Assembly (NCBI RefSeq): GCF_023614235.1
Contig: NZ_CP094264.1
Location: 744,001 to 808,000 of the forward strand
Length of the DNA: 64,000 nucleotides
Direction: 5' to 3'
From: Streptomyces sp. MRC013
Lineage (GTDB): Bacteria; Actinomycetota; Actinomycetes; Streptomycetales; Streptomycetaceae
Shown here: one piece after another, positions 1 to 8,372 of the stretch
How the letters are laid out: every line of letters begins with the position of its first letter
How positions within the stretch are numbered: position 1 is the stretch's first letter
The notes under the pieces: generated by a model
The model's database searches: none
What the model saw: the letters and a program-made list of their open reading frames with translations, nothing else
Told to the model about the DNA's origin: nothing
Position numbers and translations under genes: made by a program

Positions 1-493
1 CGGCGGGCGGAGCCGTGATCAGGCCCGTGCTCGGGTAGCTGCCCGTGACGAAGCCTGCGGCCTCGTGGACCGGCCTTCCGGCCGTGCTGGCGTGCAGGCG
101 TGCTGGCGTGCAGTTGGACGTAGTGGATGCCCACCATGCGGAGGCGGCCGACCAGTGCGTCCACGACGCGGCGTGTACGGCCGCGGCCGCGGGCGGGGAC
201 GTCGGTCACGATCCCGCCGAGGTAGCCGCGGCGTCCGTCGGGCCGGCGCGTACTGGGCAGATGGTAGATGACCCAGCCATGCCACAGGCCGGGAGCGGTT
301 TGCCGGGTTCGCCCCCGACGACCAGGCAGACGCGGTCGTCGCGGTGGTTGATGCGCTCCTCGAACCAGCCGTGGGCGATGCGCCGCCACGGTGTGTCGGC
401 CGGCTCGGGATCCATGCACAGGCCCTCAAGCGCGACTGCGCTCAGCCGGATCAGTTCCGGTACGTCGGCCGTGACGGCCTCACGAAGTTGCAT
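1..493 (-). pseudogene. GNAT-family acetyltransferase, frameshifted
   Basis: The frame opens at the ATG at 491-493, with GAGGAG about eight bases upstream. The N-terminus (MQLREAVTADVPELIRLS) is typical of GNAT acetyltransferases, which move acetyl from acetyl-CoA to an amine. Near 277 the homology jumps frame: GWVIYHLPSTRR and the acetyl-CoA-loop segment GIVTDVPARGRG continue in another frame, as if one G were missing. Near 71-73 it jumps again and ends with VHEAAGFVTGSYPSTGLI, as if one base were added. In sum the parts make an almost complete GNAT protein that cannot be translated as one chain. The left end runs to the window edge, so the stop is not seen. Either a young pseudogene or two sequencing indels. 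Confidence 0.65.
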
Positions 494-520
494 GTCCTGA
501 CTCCTCGTGTTCCGGCCTGT

Positions 521-757
521 TCATCGGCCCATCCTGAGCAGGACACGACCGAAGGGCCGGTCCTCGATCAGATGGCGTTGCGCCTCGGCCGCCTGTTCCA
601 GCGGCAGTACACGAGCGCCAACGGGGTCGATGCGGCCCGCGTCCAGCCACTCCAGCAGGGTCACTCGGGCAGCCCGCGCGCCGTCACGCGAGGTCAGGAC
701 GGGCACGAGCGACGCGGTCACCCCTGTGAACGCGGCCCTCGCCATGCCCTCGGCCAA
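521..757 (-). pseudogene. C-terminal remnant of a zinc-type quinone oxidoreductase
   Basis: The 78-residue frame ends with LPLEQAAEAQRHLIEDRPFG then RVLLRMGR. This is the usual last segment of MDR-superfamily NADPH:quinone reductases, where it follows the Rossmann fold and ends at GKxVL-type residues. Full-length members have 300-330 residues. Here nothing of the catalytic N-terminus or the GxGxxG cofactor loop exists upstream, because the divergent MerR gene starts at 820. The apparent start also lies next to the MerR promoter. It is read as the tail of a gene whose front was deleted, not as a working enzyme. Confidence 0.55.
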
Positions 758-764
758 GTACGAG

Positions 765-797
765 TTGACCCTCCCCCTACGTCAGGCTTGAGGCTGT
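765..797 (+). promoter_or_regulatory. MerR-type promoter/operator
   Basis: TTGACC at 765-770 is followed by CCTCCCCCTACGTCAGGCTTGAGG, an imperfect dyad whose outer arms are CCTC and GAGG around a central ACGT. This is the layout of MerR/TipA-type autoregulated promoters, where the regulator binds a dyad inside an over-long spacer between the -35 and -10 boxes. It lies 23-55 bases upstream of the MerR start at 820. The -10 box is not clear. Confidence 0.45.
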
Positions 798-819
798 GTG
801 CCGACGAAAGGGCAGGTGG

Positions 820-1620
820 ATGAGCTACTCCGTGGGGCAGGTGGCGGCCTTCGCCGGCGTGACGGTGCGTACGCTGCATCACTACGACAAAGCGGGCGTG
901 CTCTCGCCCAGCGACCGCAGCCACGCCGGGTACCGGCTCTACAGCGAGGCCGACCTGGTCCGCCTCCAGCAGATCCTCTTCTACCGCGAGCTCGGCTTCC
1001 CTCTCGACGAGATCGCCGCGATCTTCAAGGATCCGCAGGTGGACCCCCTGGAGCGGCTCCGGGCCCGGCAGCGGCAGCTGAACGAGGAGATCGCCAGGCT
1101 GCAGCGGCTGGCCGAGGTGGCGGAACGGGCCGTGGAGGTTCAGAAGACCGGGGTGTCCCTGACTCCCGAGGAACGCTTCGAGGTGTTCGGTGAGGTCGCC
1201 TTCGACCTGAGTTACGCCACCGAGGCGGAGCTGAAGTGGGCGCGCTCGGAAGGACAGCGCGAGGCGATGGCGCGCGCGGACGCCCACACCAAGGAGGACT
1301 GGCGCCGGCTCATGGGCGAAGCCGCCGCCTGGCGCGCGGAGCTGCTCGCGGTCTTCGACGAAGGCGAGCCGGCCTGCGGCGAGCGGGCCATGGACCTCGC
1401 CGAGGAACACCGCCTGCACATCGCCCGCTGGTTCACCTCCTGCCCGCCCGACATGCACCGGCGCATCGCGGACGACTTCGTCGCCGACCCCCGCGCCTTC
1501 GCTCTGGTCGTACCGCCCTCGCAGCAACGCCCGGGCCTGGCCGCCTACACGCGCAAGGCGGTCCACGCCAACGCGGCCCGCCAGGCCGGTGACGGCACCG
1601 AATCCGAGGAGCACCGATGA
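820..1620 (+). CDS. MerR-family transcriptional regulator, TipA-like
   Basis: A 266-residue protein starting at ATG 820 (MSYSVGQVAAFAG), chosen because the winged helix begins at once and GAAAGGG lies upstream. An earlier in-frame start at 796 would add eight unconserved residues. Residues 1-70 carry the MerR HTH (VTVRTLHHYDKAGVLSPS, GYRLYSEADL), followed by a coiled-coil dimerisation helix (about 80-115) and a helical C-terminal part resembling the TipAS antibiotic-binding domain. Such proteins twist a long-spacer promoter when a ligand binds. The stop overlaps the start of the glycosyltransferase (ATGA), so the regulator probably controls that gene and itself in response to a drug or macrolide-like compound. 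The ligand is inferred, not seen. Confidence 0.88.
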   Translation: MSYSVGQVAAFAGVTVRTLHHYDKAGVLSPSDRSHAGYRLYSEADLVRLQQILFYRELGFPLDEIAAIFKDPQVDPLERLRARQRQLNEEIARLQRLAEVAERAVEVQKTGVSLTPEERFEVFGEVAFDLSYATEAELKWARSEGQREAMARADAHTKEDWRRLMGEAAAWRAELLAVFDEGEPACGERAMDLAEEHRLHIARWFTSCPPDMHRRIADDFVADPRAFALVVPPSQQRPGLAAYTRKAVHANAARQAGDGTESEEHR

Positions 1621-2831
1621 GGATCATGATCGCCGCGGCCGGATCCCGCGGCGACGTCGCGCCCTACACGGGCCTGGGCGCAGCACTGCGCCGGGCCGGC
1701 CACGACGTCACCCTCGCCGCCACCGGCACCTTCGCACCTCTCGCACGCGAGGCGGGGTTGGATTTCCGCAGTCTGCCCGCCGACACACGGGGACACGGCG
1801 ATGCCACGGGCAAACGTGACCTGATGCGCACCGCCGCAGCCTTCGTCACCGAGCTGGGTCAGGGCTTCGCCGACGCGGTGGGCAAGGGCACGGACCTGCT
1901 CCTGCTGTCCACCACCACGGCCCCCCTCGGCTGGCACCTCACCGAGGCCACCGGCACACCGAGCCTCGGCGTGTACCTCCAACCCACCGCGCCGACCGGC
2001 GACTTCCCGCCCGTCGTGACCGGCTCCCGCTCACTGGGCCGACTCGCCAACCGGGCAACCGGACGCTTGGCACTGCGGATGGCCGACCGCGTCTACGAAC
2101 AGGCCGTCGCGCAACTGCGCCACCGCCTCGCCCTCCCCCCGGCCTCCCCCTGTGAGACGCGCCGACGGCGGGAACAGGCGAACTGGCCCATCCTGCACGG
2201 CTTCAGCACCGTCCTGGTGCCCCGCCCCGCCGACTGGCGCCCCGGTCTGGACATCGTGGGCAACTGGTGGCCCCATCACGACCCGGCCGAGCGGCTGCCC
2301 ACCGATGTCGAGGACTTCCTGTCCGCCGGACCCCGGCCCGTCCTCATCGGCTTCGGCAGCATGGCGTCCGGCGACGGAGAACGACTGAGCGAGATCGCCG
2401 TGCGCGCCCTGCGCCGCGCCGGACTGCGCGGCATCCTCCAGGCCGGCAGCGCCCCACTCACCGCCGACGGGGACGATGTCCTCACCATCGGGGACGTACC
2501 GCACGCCCTGCTGTTCCCACGGCTGGCCGCGGTGGTCCACCACGCCGGGGCCGGCACCTCCGCCGCCGCGCTACGCGCCGGAGTGCCCGCCGTCCCCGTG
2601 CCGGTCACCGCGGACCAGCCGTTCTGGGCAAGGCGACTGGCCACCCTCGGCGCAGCCACCGACCCGATCCCCTTCCGGTCCCTCACCGCCGAACGGCTGG
2701 CCGACTCCCTTCACCAAGTGGTGAAACAGCGGTCATACGGCCGAGCCGCCGCGGCAGCGGCACAACACATGGCGGCCGAGAACGGAGCACGGGAGACGCT
2801 CAAGACCGTCCAGCGGATGACCGGGGGATGA
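1617..2831 (+). CDS. MGT/UGT-type glycosyltransferase
   Basis: A 404-residue GT-B-fold glycosyltransferase (GT1-like). The N-terminal acceptor domain starts MRIMIAAAGSRGDVAPYTGL, the usual start of sterol- and macrolide-type UDP-sugar transferases. The C-terminal donor domain has VLIGFGSMASGD and the sugar-nucleotide signature VVHHAGAGTSAAALRAGVP near residue 305, followed by a D-Q pair (TADQPFW) that contacts the sugar. It should transfer a hexose from a nucleotide sugar to a small lipophilic acceptor. Coupling to the MerR gene by ATGA overlap suggests inducible drug inactivation by glycosylation. The acceptor is not predictable from sequence. It is full length for the family. Confidence 0.87.
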   Translation: MRIMIAAAGSRGDVAPYTGLGAALRRAGHDVTLAATGTFAPLAREAGLDFRSLPADTRGHGDATGKRDLMRTAAAFVTELGQGFADAVGKGTDLLLLSTTTAPLGWHLTEATGTPSLGVYLQPTAPTGDFPPVVTGSRSLGRLANRATGRLALRMADRVYEQAVAQLRHRLALPPASPCETRRRREQANWPILHGFSTVLVPRPADWRPGLDIVGNWWPHHDPAERLPTDVEDFLSAGPRPVLIGFGSMASGDGERLSEIAVRALRRAGLRGILQAGSAPLTADGDDVLTIGDVPHALLFPRLAAVVHHAGAGTSAAALRAGVPAVPVPVTADQPFWARRLATLGAATDPIPFRSLTAERLADSLHQVVKQRSYGRAAAAAAQHMAAENGARETLKTVQRMTGG

Positions 2832-3089
2832 CGCCGATCCGTTCCCTGTGCTCGTCCCGTATCAACCGAGTAGCACAGGCGCCCCGCTGGTCATCCGTCC
2901 CGCCGCACTCGACGTGCCCTATTCGCTCGTGCGCCGGGTCACCGTCCCCCGTCACCTGCGAGGAGGGGCGGGATCCGTTCAGACGCGTACGCCTGCGAAG
3001 TGCTCTGACGCCCACGCTGTCACACGGATCGACGGGACGGTGTCCCGTGCGCGAACCCGCTCGAACCCGCTCGAAACGAGGGAGGCAGC

Positions 3090-3420
3090 ATGGCTGAGAA
3101 CACCGATGTGGTGGTGATCGGCGGCTACGCCGGCGTCATGGCGGCCGACCGCCTGACCCAACGCGGCGATATGACCGTCACGTTGGTCGACCCGCGCCCG
3201 ACCTTCGTCCACGGGGTCCGTCCTCACCGGCTGGTGGGTGGGACCGGCTCCGCGGCTGTCGGCTATCAGGAAGTTCTGGCGGAAGGTGTTCGACCGGTGG
3301 TCGACGGCGTGACGCGGATCGACGCCGTAGGGCGCGGTGCGGAACCGGCGAGCGGTGGTGCGGTCGGCTGCTGCGGCTGTCGGGTCGCTCGGGAACCCGG
3401 CCGCGGAGGAACAGGGCTGA
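3090..3420 (+). pseudogene. NDH-2-like NAD(P)/FAD oxidoreductase, 5' remnant
   Basis: The frame begins MAENTDVVVIGGYAGVMAAD, the FAD-binding start of pyridine-nucleotide disulphide oxidoreductases related to type II NADH dehydrogenase. Homology-like sequence runs about 80 residues (LTQRGDMTVTLVDPRPTFV, then EVLAEGVRPVVDGVTRIDA) and then turns into low-complexity sequence with no second Rossmann domain. The normal enzyme has about 400 residues. The glycine loop is also short by one residue, reading GGYAG where GGGYAG is expected. The remaining reading frame to 3722 runs over the DUF397 gene and is not coding. It is read as a decayed gene. Confidence 0.6.
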
Positions 3421-3571
3421 CGGTGTGCATCTGCCCGAGGCCGACGGCCACCTCGCGCTCGCCCCGGGCCACCTGCATGATCCGGCGGTCAAAGGCCTTT
3501 CGGGCGGGGAGGTGCCTCCGTCGCTCCGGTGGCCGGCCCGGTCGGCGCGGCGGAGGCACGTCCCCGGTCGT

Positions 3572-3763
3572 TCAGCGCTCCGAAGCGAACCGTACGAACC
3601 GTCCCCAGCCGTCGCGGCCGACGGCGAGGGCCGGGCGGGCCACGTCCTTGGAGTCCCGCACGTGGACAGCCCGTTCGGCGATCGCGACCTCCACGCAGTC
3701 GTCACCCTGGCTGCCGCTGTAGCTGGACTTGAACCAGGCGAGTTCCGTCATACCGTCCTTCAT
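3572..3763 (-). CDS. DUF397 domain-containing protein
   Basis: A 63-residue protein with the DUF397 pattern: AWFKSSYSGSQGDDCVEVA, then VHVRDSKD and a closing W-x-x-F (WGRFVRFA). The start at 3763 overlaps the stop of the XRE gene by ATGA; an internal Met (MTELAWF) could also serve. In actinomycetes DUF397 proteins are almost always paired with an XRE/DUF5753 regulator, as in the bldB/whiJ-type gene families that influence development and antibiotic production. The pair is thought to form a regulator with its small partner. Its precise target is unknown. Confidence 0.88.
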   Translation of the reverse strand: MKDGMTELAWFKSSYSGSQGDDCVEVAIAERAVHVRDSKDVARPALAVGRDGWGRFVRFASER

Positions 3764-4653
3764 AGCTCTCCTCGCAGTCGCTCCAGCAAGGCCCGGGATT
3801 CGCCGGGGGGCAGGGCCTGCGAGCGCAGTGTGTCATAGCGCTGGCAGAGCAGGCTCACCTCTTTCCGGTCCGAGATGAGGCGCCCGTTCTGTTGCCCTTC
3901 GGAGTAGCCGAGCCGCTGCCCCTCCGGGGTCTCCAAGAGCCTCACCGGCCCGTCCAAGCACGCATGCAGCCGTGCGTCCAGAGGCACTACCTGAAGCGTC
4001 ACATTGCGCGGTGCGCTGCGCTCCAGCACGTGTTCCACGAGAGCACGCATCGCCTGCGGGCCACCGAACCGCCTCCGAAACACCTGCTCTTCGACGATGA
4101 AGCTGAATGGCACGGTCGGACGCTCATGCATGGTCGCCTGCCGTTCCATCCGAGCGGCGAGCTGTTCTTCCATCTGTTCGTCGGTGCGCAGCGGAATCGT
4201 GCCCTCGATCACGGATCGCGCGTACGCCTCCGACTGCAACAGCCCCGGCACCAGCCGGCACTCGTAGGTGCACAGGCTCACCGCCTCCCGCTCCAGCCGG
4301 GCCCACCGCCGGAACCACGCCGCCAGTCCCGCCTCGCCCCGCGTCAGGTGCCGCGCGGCCTTCCGTAACGCACCCGTGTCGCCCGTGGCCTCCTCCGCGC
4401 GCTCCACGAACGCCTCGTCCGGCATCCGGCGGCCCAGCTCCACCGACTCCACGGTGTGCCTGGAGTACCGGACGGCGGCGGCGAGGTCACCCCTGCTGAG
4501 CCCCGCGTGCTCGCGCAGCGCCTGGACGACCGCGCCGAACGTCCGCAGACTGTCGGACGGGTGGGGTTCCCGCTCCCACTCCCCCGGCGGGACCCTCCGC
4601 GCGCCGGCGCCCCCGGCCGTCTCCCCCTCGGCTCCGACGTTCCCCATCGCCAT
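3760..4653 (-). CDS. XRE-family regulator with DUF5753 domain
   Basis: 297 residues. An N-terminal disordered tail precedes an XRE helix-turn-helix at about 35-95 (FGAVVQALREHAGLSRGDLA, YSRHTVESVELGRR). It is followed by the DUF5753 domain, recognisable from YECRLVPGLLQSEAYARSV, the R-x-x-RQ helix and FIVEEQVFRRRFGG. The start at 4653 has GGAAAGGGG upstream. It is translationally coupled to the DUF397 gene behind it. This WhiJ-type pairing is widespread in Streptomyces, usually in many paralogues, and acts as a DNA-binding switch. No operator could be identified. Confidence 0.9.
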   Translation of the reverse strand: MAMGNVGAEGETAGGAGARRVPPGEWEREPHPSDSLRTFGAVVQALREHAGLSRGDLAAAVRYSRHTVESVELGRRMPDEAFVERAEEATGDTGALRKAARHLTRGEAGLAAWFRRWARLEREAVSLCTYECRLVPGLLQSEAYARSVIEGTIPLRTDEQMEEQLAARMERQATMHERPTVPFSFIVEEQVFRRRFGGPQAMRALVEHVLERSAPRNVTLQVVPLDARLHACLDGPVRLLETPEGQRLGYSEGQQNGRLISDRKEVSLLCQRYDTLRSQALPPGESRALLERLRGEL

Positions 4654-4871
4654 CGCCGCCCCTTTCCGCCGTACCGCATCGCGACGGCTCCTGACGCCGC
4701 CCCGTGCTCACCGTCCAGCGTGGTGGAGAACCAGACGTACCGTCCACTCTTCGTGTCCGTACACTGACTCCGCGTACGAGGCGTCGCGCCCGTCCCCGCC
4801 CGCCCCGCCCGTTCCGGCCGCCGGGGCCGCGCCACCGGCGGAGGTGGGCGACATCGGCGTGCGGACCGGGG

Positions 4872-5414
4872 TCAGCCCCAACCGCCGGTCGGGTCCGGCT
4901 CCTCGCCGTCCTCGCCGTCCTCGTCGAAGGGGTCGGCGAAGATCGACGGCAGTGTCGCCTCGACCGGGTCGCCGAGCTCGTCCTCGGTGAGGACGATCCG
5001 GCGGAGCATGTTCAGCGGGTACAGGTAGCTTTCCGGGTCGTCGGGGGCGCCGACGCAGGGGTGGTCGAGCGCGGAGGTCTCCCCGGCCGCGCCGAAGAAC
5101 GGCTCCAGCTCCCCGCTGACGATGTCGGGGATGTACTTCCACACCATCTTCCGGTGCCGGCGGAACACCTCCCCCACGTACCAGATCGCACCCTGGAAGA
5201 AGGGCGTCATGCGCCGGTCGGTGATCTCCTCCATGCTGTCCGCGGTTTCCCGGACCAGACCGTCCAGGATCCCCAAGGAGGCCGGGGTGAAGTCCAGCGC
5301 GTCCGCAAAGGGGGTCTGCTCGGCCCACCTTTCGTGCGCCTCCCGGCGCTCGTCCAACCACCTGAGCAGGTCGGGGTGCCGGGTCGGGTCGCAGGTCTCG
5401 TCAGGCTCGGTCAT
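4872..5414 (-). CDS. hypothetical acidic protein
   Basis: 180 residues from ATG 5414 (MTEPDET); an upstream in-frame start at 5444 adds ten weak residues. It is acidic, with a very acidic C-terminus (FDEDGEDGEEPDP). There is no signal peptide or membrane segment. Helical stretches such as DLLRWLDERREAHERWAEQ and a central aromatic segment (FFQGAIWYVGEVFRRHRK) suggest a folded globular protein of SMI1/immunity-like size. I do not recognise the family. It stands alone between the XRE pair and a divergent secreted protein. Codon use is typical, so it is probably a real gene. Confidence 0.7.
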   Translation of the reverse strand: MTEPDETCDPTRHPDLLRWLDERREAHERWAEQTPFADALDFTPASLGILDGLVRETADSMEEITDRRMTPFFQGAIWYVGEVFRRHRKMVWKYIPDIVSGELEPFFGAAGETSALDHPCVGAPDDPESYLYPLNMLRRIVLTEDELGDPVEATLPSIFADPFDEDGEDGEEPDPTGGWG

Positions 5415-5618
5415 GCCGCCGACGGTAGTGGACGCCTTCGACACCGCGGTTCCGGTGCCGCCGAGTCGACGTACCGCCGCTTGACAATTCCTCGCGTCCG
5501 GGGTGGCGAAATCCTCTAGTGTGTTGGCCGACGGGCGGCGAAAGCTGACACGGGGGCCCTACCAGCCGCTCGCCCGCACCACCCGAGTCCCGTGGCCCCC
5601 CACGACCAGGGACACCCC

Positions 5619-8015
5619 ATGAGAACACAGACACCCATCCGTACCCGGCTCCGGCGACGCCTGGTTTCCTGCCTCGCGGTCGCCTCGGCGGCCGGGATGG
5701 TGCTCGTCGGCCTCCCCGCCGCCGCGAGCGCGGCGCCGGGCGACCACGCCAAGGTCACGTCCGGCGGACGGTGCGACGAGATGCACCTCCGCAAGCGGCT
5801 CCCCCGCACCCCGGGCAACTCCGGAGCCCCCACCGGCCAGCACCACTGGACCAAGGGCGGCCCGGACGAGGAGTACTACTTCAACCTCGAGTTCAAGGGC
5901 TTCGAAGACGTTCCCGCGCCCACCCGCACCGACCTGAACAACGTCGGCAACACCGACGCCGACGTCAGGAAGTGGGACGCCGCCTACCGGGCGTCGAGGG
6001 ACCCCGAGGACATGAAGCGCGCCGTCTGGGCCCGCTACGCCCGCTACCTCCAGGGCAAGCCGTCCCCGAAGGCGTTCAGGAAGTGGGTGCCGCAGAACCT
6101 GATCGGCGCACAGCACTCCCGGGAGAAGGGCAGCGTCTTCGAACGGAAGACCGTCCAGGACTTCAACCTCGTCGGCCCGGACTGGCTGTGCGAGGTGACG
6201 ATCGAGATCTTCGACAAGGACGGCAACAAGATCGCGTCCCGGCGTTACGACGCCTACAACCAGCGCACCGGCGACCTGGGCGAGTTCAAGGCCGACGGCA
6301 AGCGGAAGCCCGGCCAGTTCAAGAACGACAAGATCATCCTCCGCCACAAGGACGCGAAGTACGACTTCACGAAGTCGAAGTTCACCATGTTCGCCGGGGA
6401 GAAGCCCAACGGGGCCACCACCAAGGAGTACAAGGCGGAGAACGCCAGGCTCCGCGCCGAACGGGGGTCGGGTGACAACCCGATCCGGATCGCAGAGCGG
6501 CGGGCGACGGCGAAGGGGCTGTGGCCGCAGACGAAGTACACCACGTCCTACCCGGTGTTCAACCCGCGGCCGAACACCGGCACCCAGGGCCCGATCAACT
6601 CCCTCGCCTACGAGTCCGGGAAGAACCCGGCGCAGGCGCGGCAGATCCAGGACCAGCACAACCGGATGAACACCCGCGGTGTCCTCGGCCGCGGCCCCGG
6701 CGGCGTCGACTTCTCCACCCTGGAGCTCCAGTACGTCGGCAGCCCCGTGAAGGGCAGGGGGCTGGACTACAGCATGAAGGCCGACTTCATGCCCGACGAG
6801 GACAACGAGCCCGGCTGGGGCGGGCGGGCGAAGCTCGAGCTGGCCTCGGACGCCCTGTTCACGTGGCTGGCCCTCACCCCCGACAGGCAGTGGGTGAACC
6901 TGAACCCCGACCAGCCGGACAAGATCATGGACGAGGCGTTCGGGAAGACCGACGCCGGACGCGTCCTCCTCGTAGCCGACATGGAGATGAAGCGGGACTT
7001 CTCCCGCGCCATGGACCCCAAGAAGTCCCCCGGCAAGGAGTTCATGGACGCCGCCCCCAAGGTCGACGGGGTGCCGTGCTGGGGATCCGGCCGCAACTGG
7101 ATCGTTCCCGGCCGGGCCAAGGTCCGCGAGCAGGACGGCGGCATCTACATCCTCGACGCCCCGCTCGAGGTCAACCACGCGGCGATGGACTTCGACGCCC
7201 CCGTGCACGGCGAGGACTGCTCGAAGAAGCTCACCGAGGCGGAGAAGGAGCGCAGCCACCGGCTGATCACCCGCTATCTCGTCCCGCACGTCGAGAAGCA
7301 GATCAACACCGAGAAGAAGTACGCCGACCTGCGCCGCGTCTACAAGTCCCGGGTGGCCGCCGAGTGGATCCGGCAGCAGGACGCCAGGAAGGCCACCGAC
7401 TTCCGGCCCATCATCGACAGCAACGACCTCAAGCGGTGGCCGCTGCGGGGCGAGAACGCCGACTGGGACAAGCGCACCGTGTGGGAGGAGATGGTGGAGT
7501 CCTTCACCAAGGGTGATTTCACGTACGAGTGGCCCCTCGGTGACGGACGCGTCTACACCTTCTTCGTGGGCGGCGTCGACTTCTCCAAGGCCCCCAAGCG
7601 CAACGTCACCTCCGCGGAGTTCCGGCTCCGGCACCGGCACCTGCCCCGGACCACGAAGGACAGCGTGCGGGCGCAGACCTCCGCGCGGGACGCCGACGTG
7701 GCGTTCCTCGGCGGGAGCGGAGCCGCGAGGACCGACGGCGGCGAGCCCACCCCCACGCCGGCCCCCACGGGCACCGGGAAGCCGGCACCGACCGGCACCC
7801 CGTCCACTCCGGCGCCGGATCCCACCACCCCGGGCCCCGGTGACACCGGCAAGCCCGTCCAGCCCCCGGCGAAGGACCCCGACGGCGACCTCGCCGACAC
7901 CGGGTCGGACGCCCCGGTCGGCCTGATCAGCGCCATCGCCGCCGCCGCCGTGGCGGCAGGCGGAGCGCTGACGTGGTGGGTGCGCCGCCGCAGGTCGGAC
8001 ACCACCACCGGCTAG
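5619..8015 (+). CDS. sortase-anchored secreted protein with possible PD-(D/E)xK-like segment
   Basis: 798 residues from ATG 5619; an earlier start at 5592 would place residues before the twin-arginine-rich signal peptide. Signal peptide about 1-38, ending PAAASA-AP. The C-terminus has a Pro/Thr linker, then LADTG (about 758-762), a hydrophobic helix and RRRR, the layout of an LAxTG class E sortase substrate fixed to the cell wall. Residues about 170-260 (GSVFERKTVQDF, SRRYDAYNQRTGDLGEFKA) contain E-D-ExK spacing (E175, D211, E222, K224) resembling a restriction-endonuclease fold. The rest (GRVLLVADMEMKRD, NWIVPGRAKVREQ, YADLRRVYKSRVAAEWI) resembles an unnamed actinobacterial secreted family I recall from other genomes. 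Function is unknown. TTGACA at 5481 is the only promoter-like element upstream. Confidence 0.85.
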   Translation: MRTQTPIRTRLRRRLVSCLAVASAAGMVLVGLPAAASAAPGDHAKVTSGGRCDEMHLRKRLPRTPGNSGAPTGQHHWTKGGPDEEYYFNLEFKGFEDVPAPTRTDLNNVGNTDADVRKWDAAYRASRDPEDMKRAVWARYARYLQGKPSPKAFRKWVPQNLIGAQHSREKGSVFERKTVQDFNLVGPDWLCEVTIEIFDKDGNKIASRRYDAYNQRTGDLGEFKADGKRKPGQFKNDKIILRHKDAKYDFTKSKFTMFAGEKPNGATTKEYKAENARLRAERGSGDNPIRIAERRATAKGLWPQTKYTTSYPVFNPRPNTGTQGPINSLAYESGKNPAQARQIQDQHNRMNTRGVLGRGPGGVDFSTLELQYVGSPVKGRGLDYSMKADFMPDEDNEPGWGGRAKLELASDALFTWLALTPDRQWVNLNPDQPDKIMDEAFGKTDAGRVLLVADMEMKRDFSRAMDPKKSPGKEFMDAAPKVDGVPCWGSGRNWIVPGRAKVREQDGGIYILDAPLEVNHAAMDFDAPVHGEDCSKKLTEAEKERSHRLITRYLVPHVEKQINTEKKYADLRRVYKSRVAAEWIRQQDARKATDFRPIIDSNDLKRWPLRGENADWDKRTVWEEMVESFTKGDFTYEWPLGDGRVYTFFVGGVDFSKAPKRNVTSAEFRLRHRHLPRTTKDSVRAQTSARDADVAFLGGSGAARTDGGEPTPTPAPTGTGKPAPTGTPSTPAPDPTTPGPGDTGKPVQPPAKDPDGDLADTGSDAPVGLISAIAAAAVAAGGALTWWVRRRRSDTTTG

Positions 8016-8035
8016 GACCGCTTCGTAGCCGCAGC

Positions 8036-8080
8036 CGTGCGAGAGGCCCCCTTTCCCATAGGGAGGGGGCCTCTCGCACG
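8036..8080 (+). terminator. strong hairpin terminator
   Basis: A perfect 17-base-pair stem (8036-8052 with 8064-8080, arms beginning CGTGCGAGAGGCC) around an 11-base loop. It lies 21 bases after the stop of the sortase substrate. There is no U-tract, as is common for actinobacterial terminators. Confidence 0.85.
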
Positions 8081-8372
8081 CTCGGGACCGCCGTGGCCGG
8101 AGGGGGCGGTCGAACCGGGGAGCACGCGGGCCGCACACGCCGCGTAGGCGTGTACGGGGGCGGCGGTTCCGGTGTCGCGGCCCCGGTTGCCCCCCATCCG
8201 GAGACCGCGGGACGGGGCCGCCGGGCCGGTCCCCCGGGTTCCGGCCCGGTGGCCCCGTACGCCGCCCCCGTACGCCGCCCTCGTACGCCCTGCGCCCTGC
8301 GCGTTGCTCCGGGCGGCGCCCCACGCCCCCGCGCCGGGCGCCGTCACGGGCGGGCGGGGCCCGGCGGACGGG

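Noticed and set aside
5481..5522. TTGACA with TAGTGT as a promoter for the sortase substrate
   Set aside because: The spacing is about 30 bases, too long for a sigma-70-type promoter. No good -10 box lies at 16-19 bases.
5559..8324. Minus-strand frame of 921 codons opposite the sortase substrate
   Set aside because: The plus-strand frame has a signal peptide, LADTG anchor and terminator. The minus frame is compositional only.
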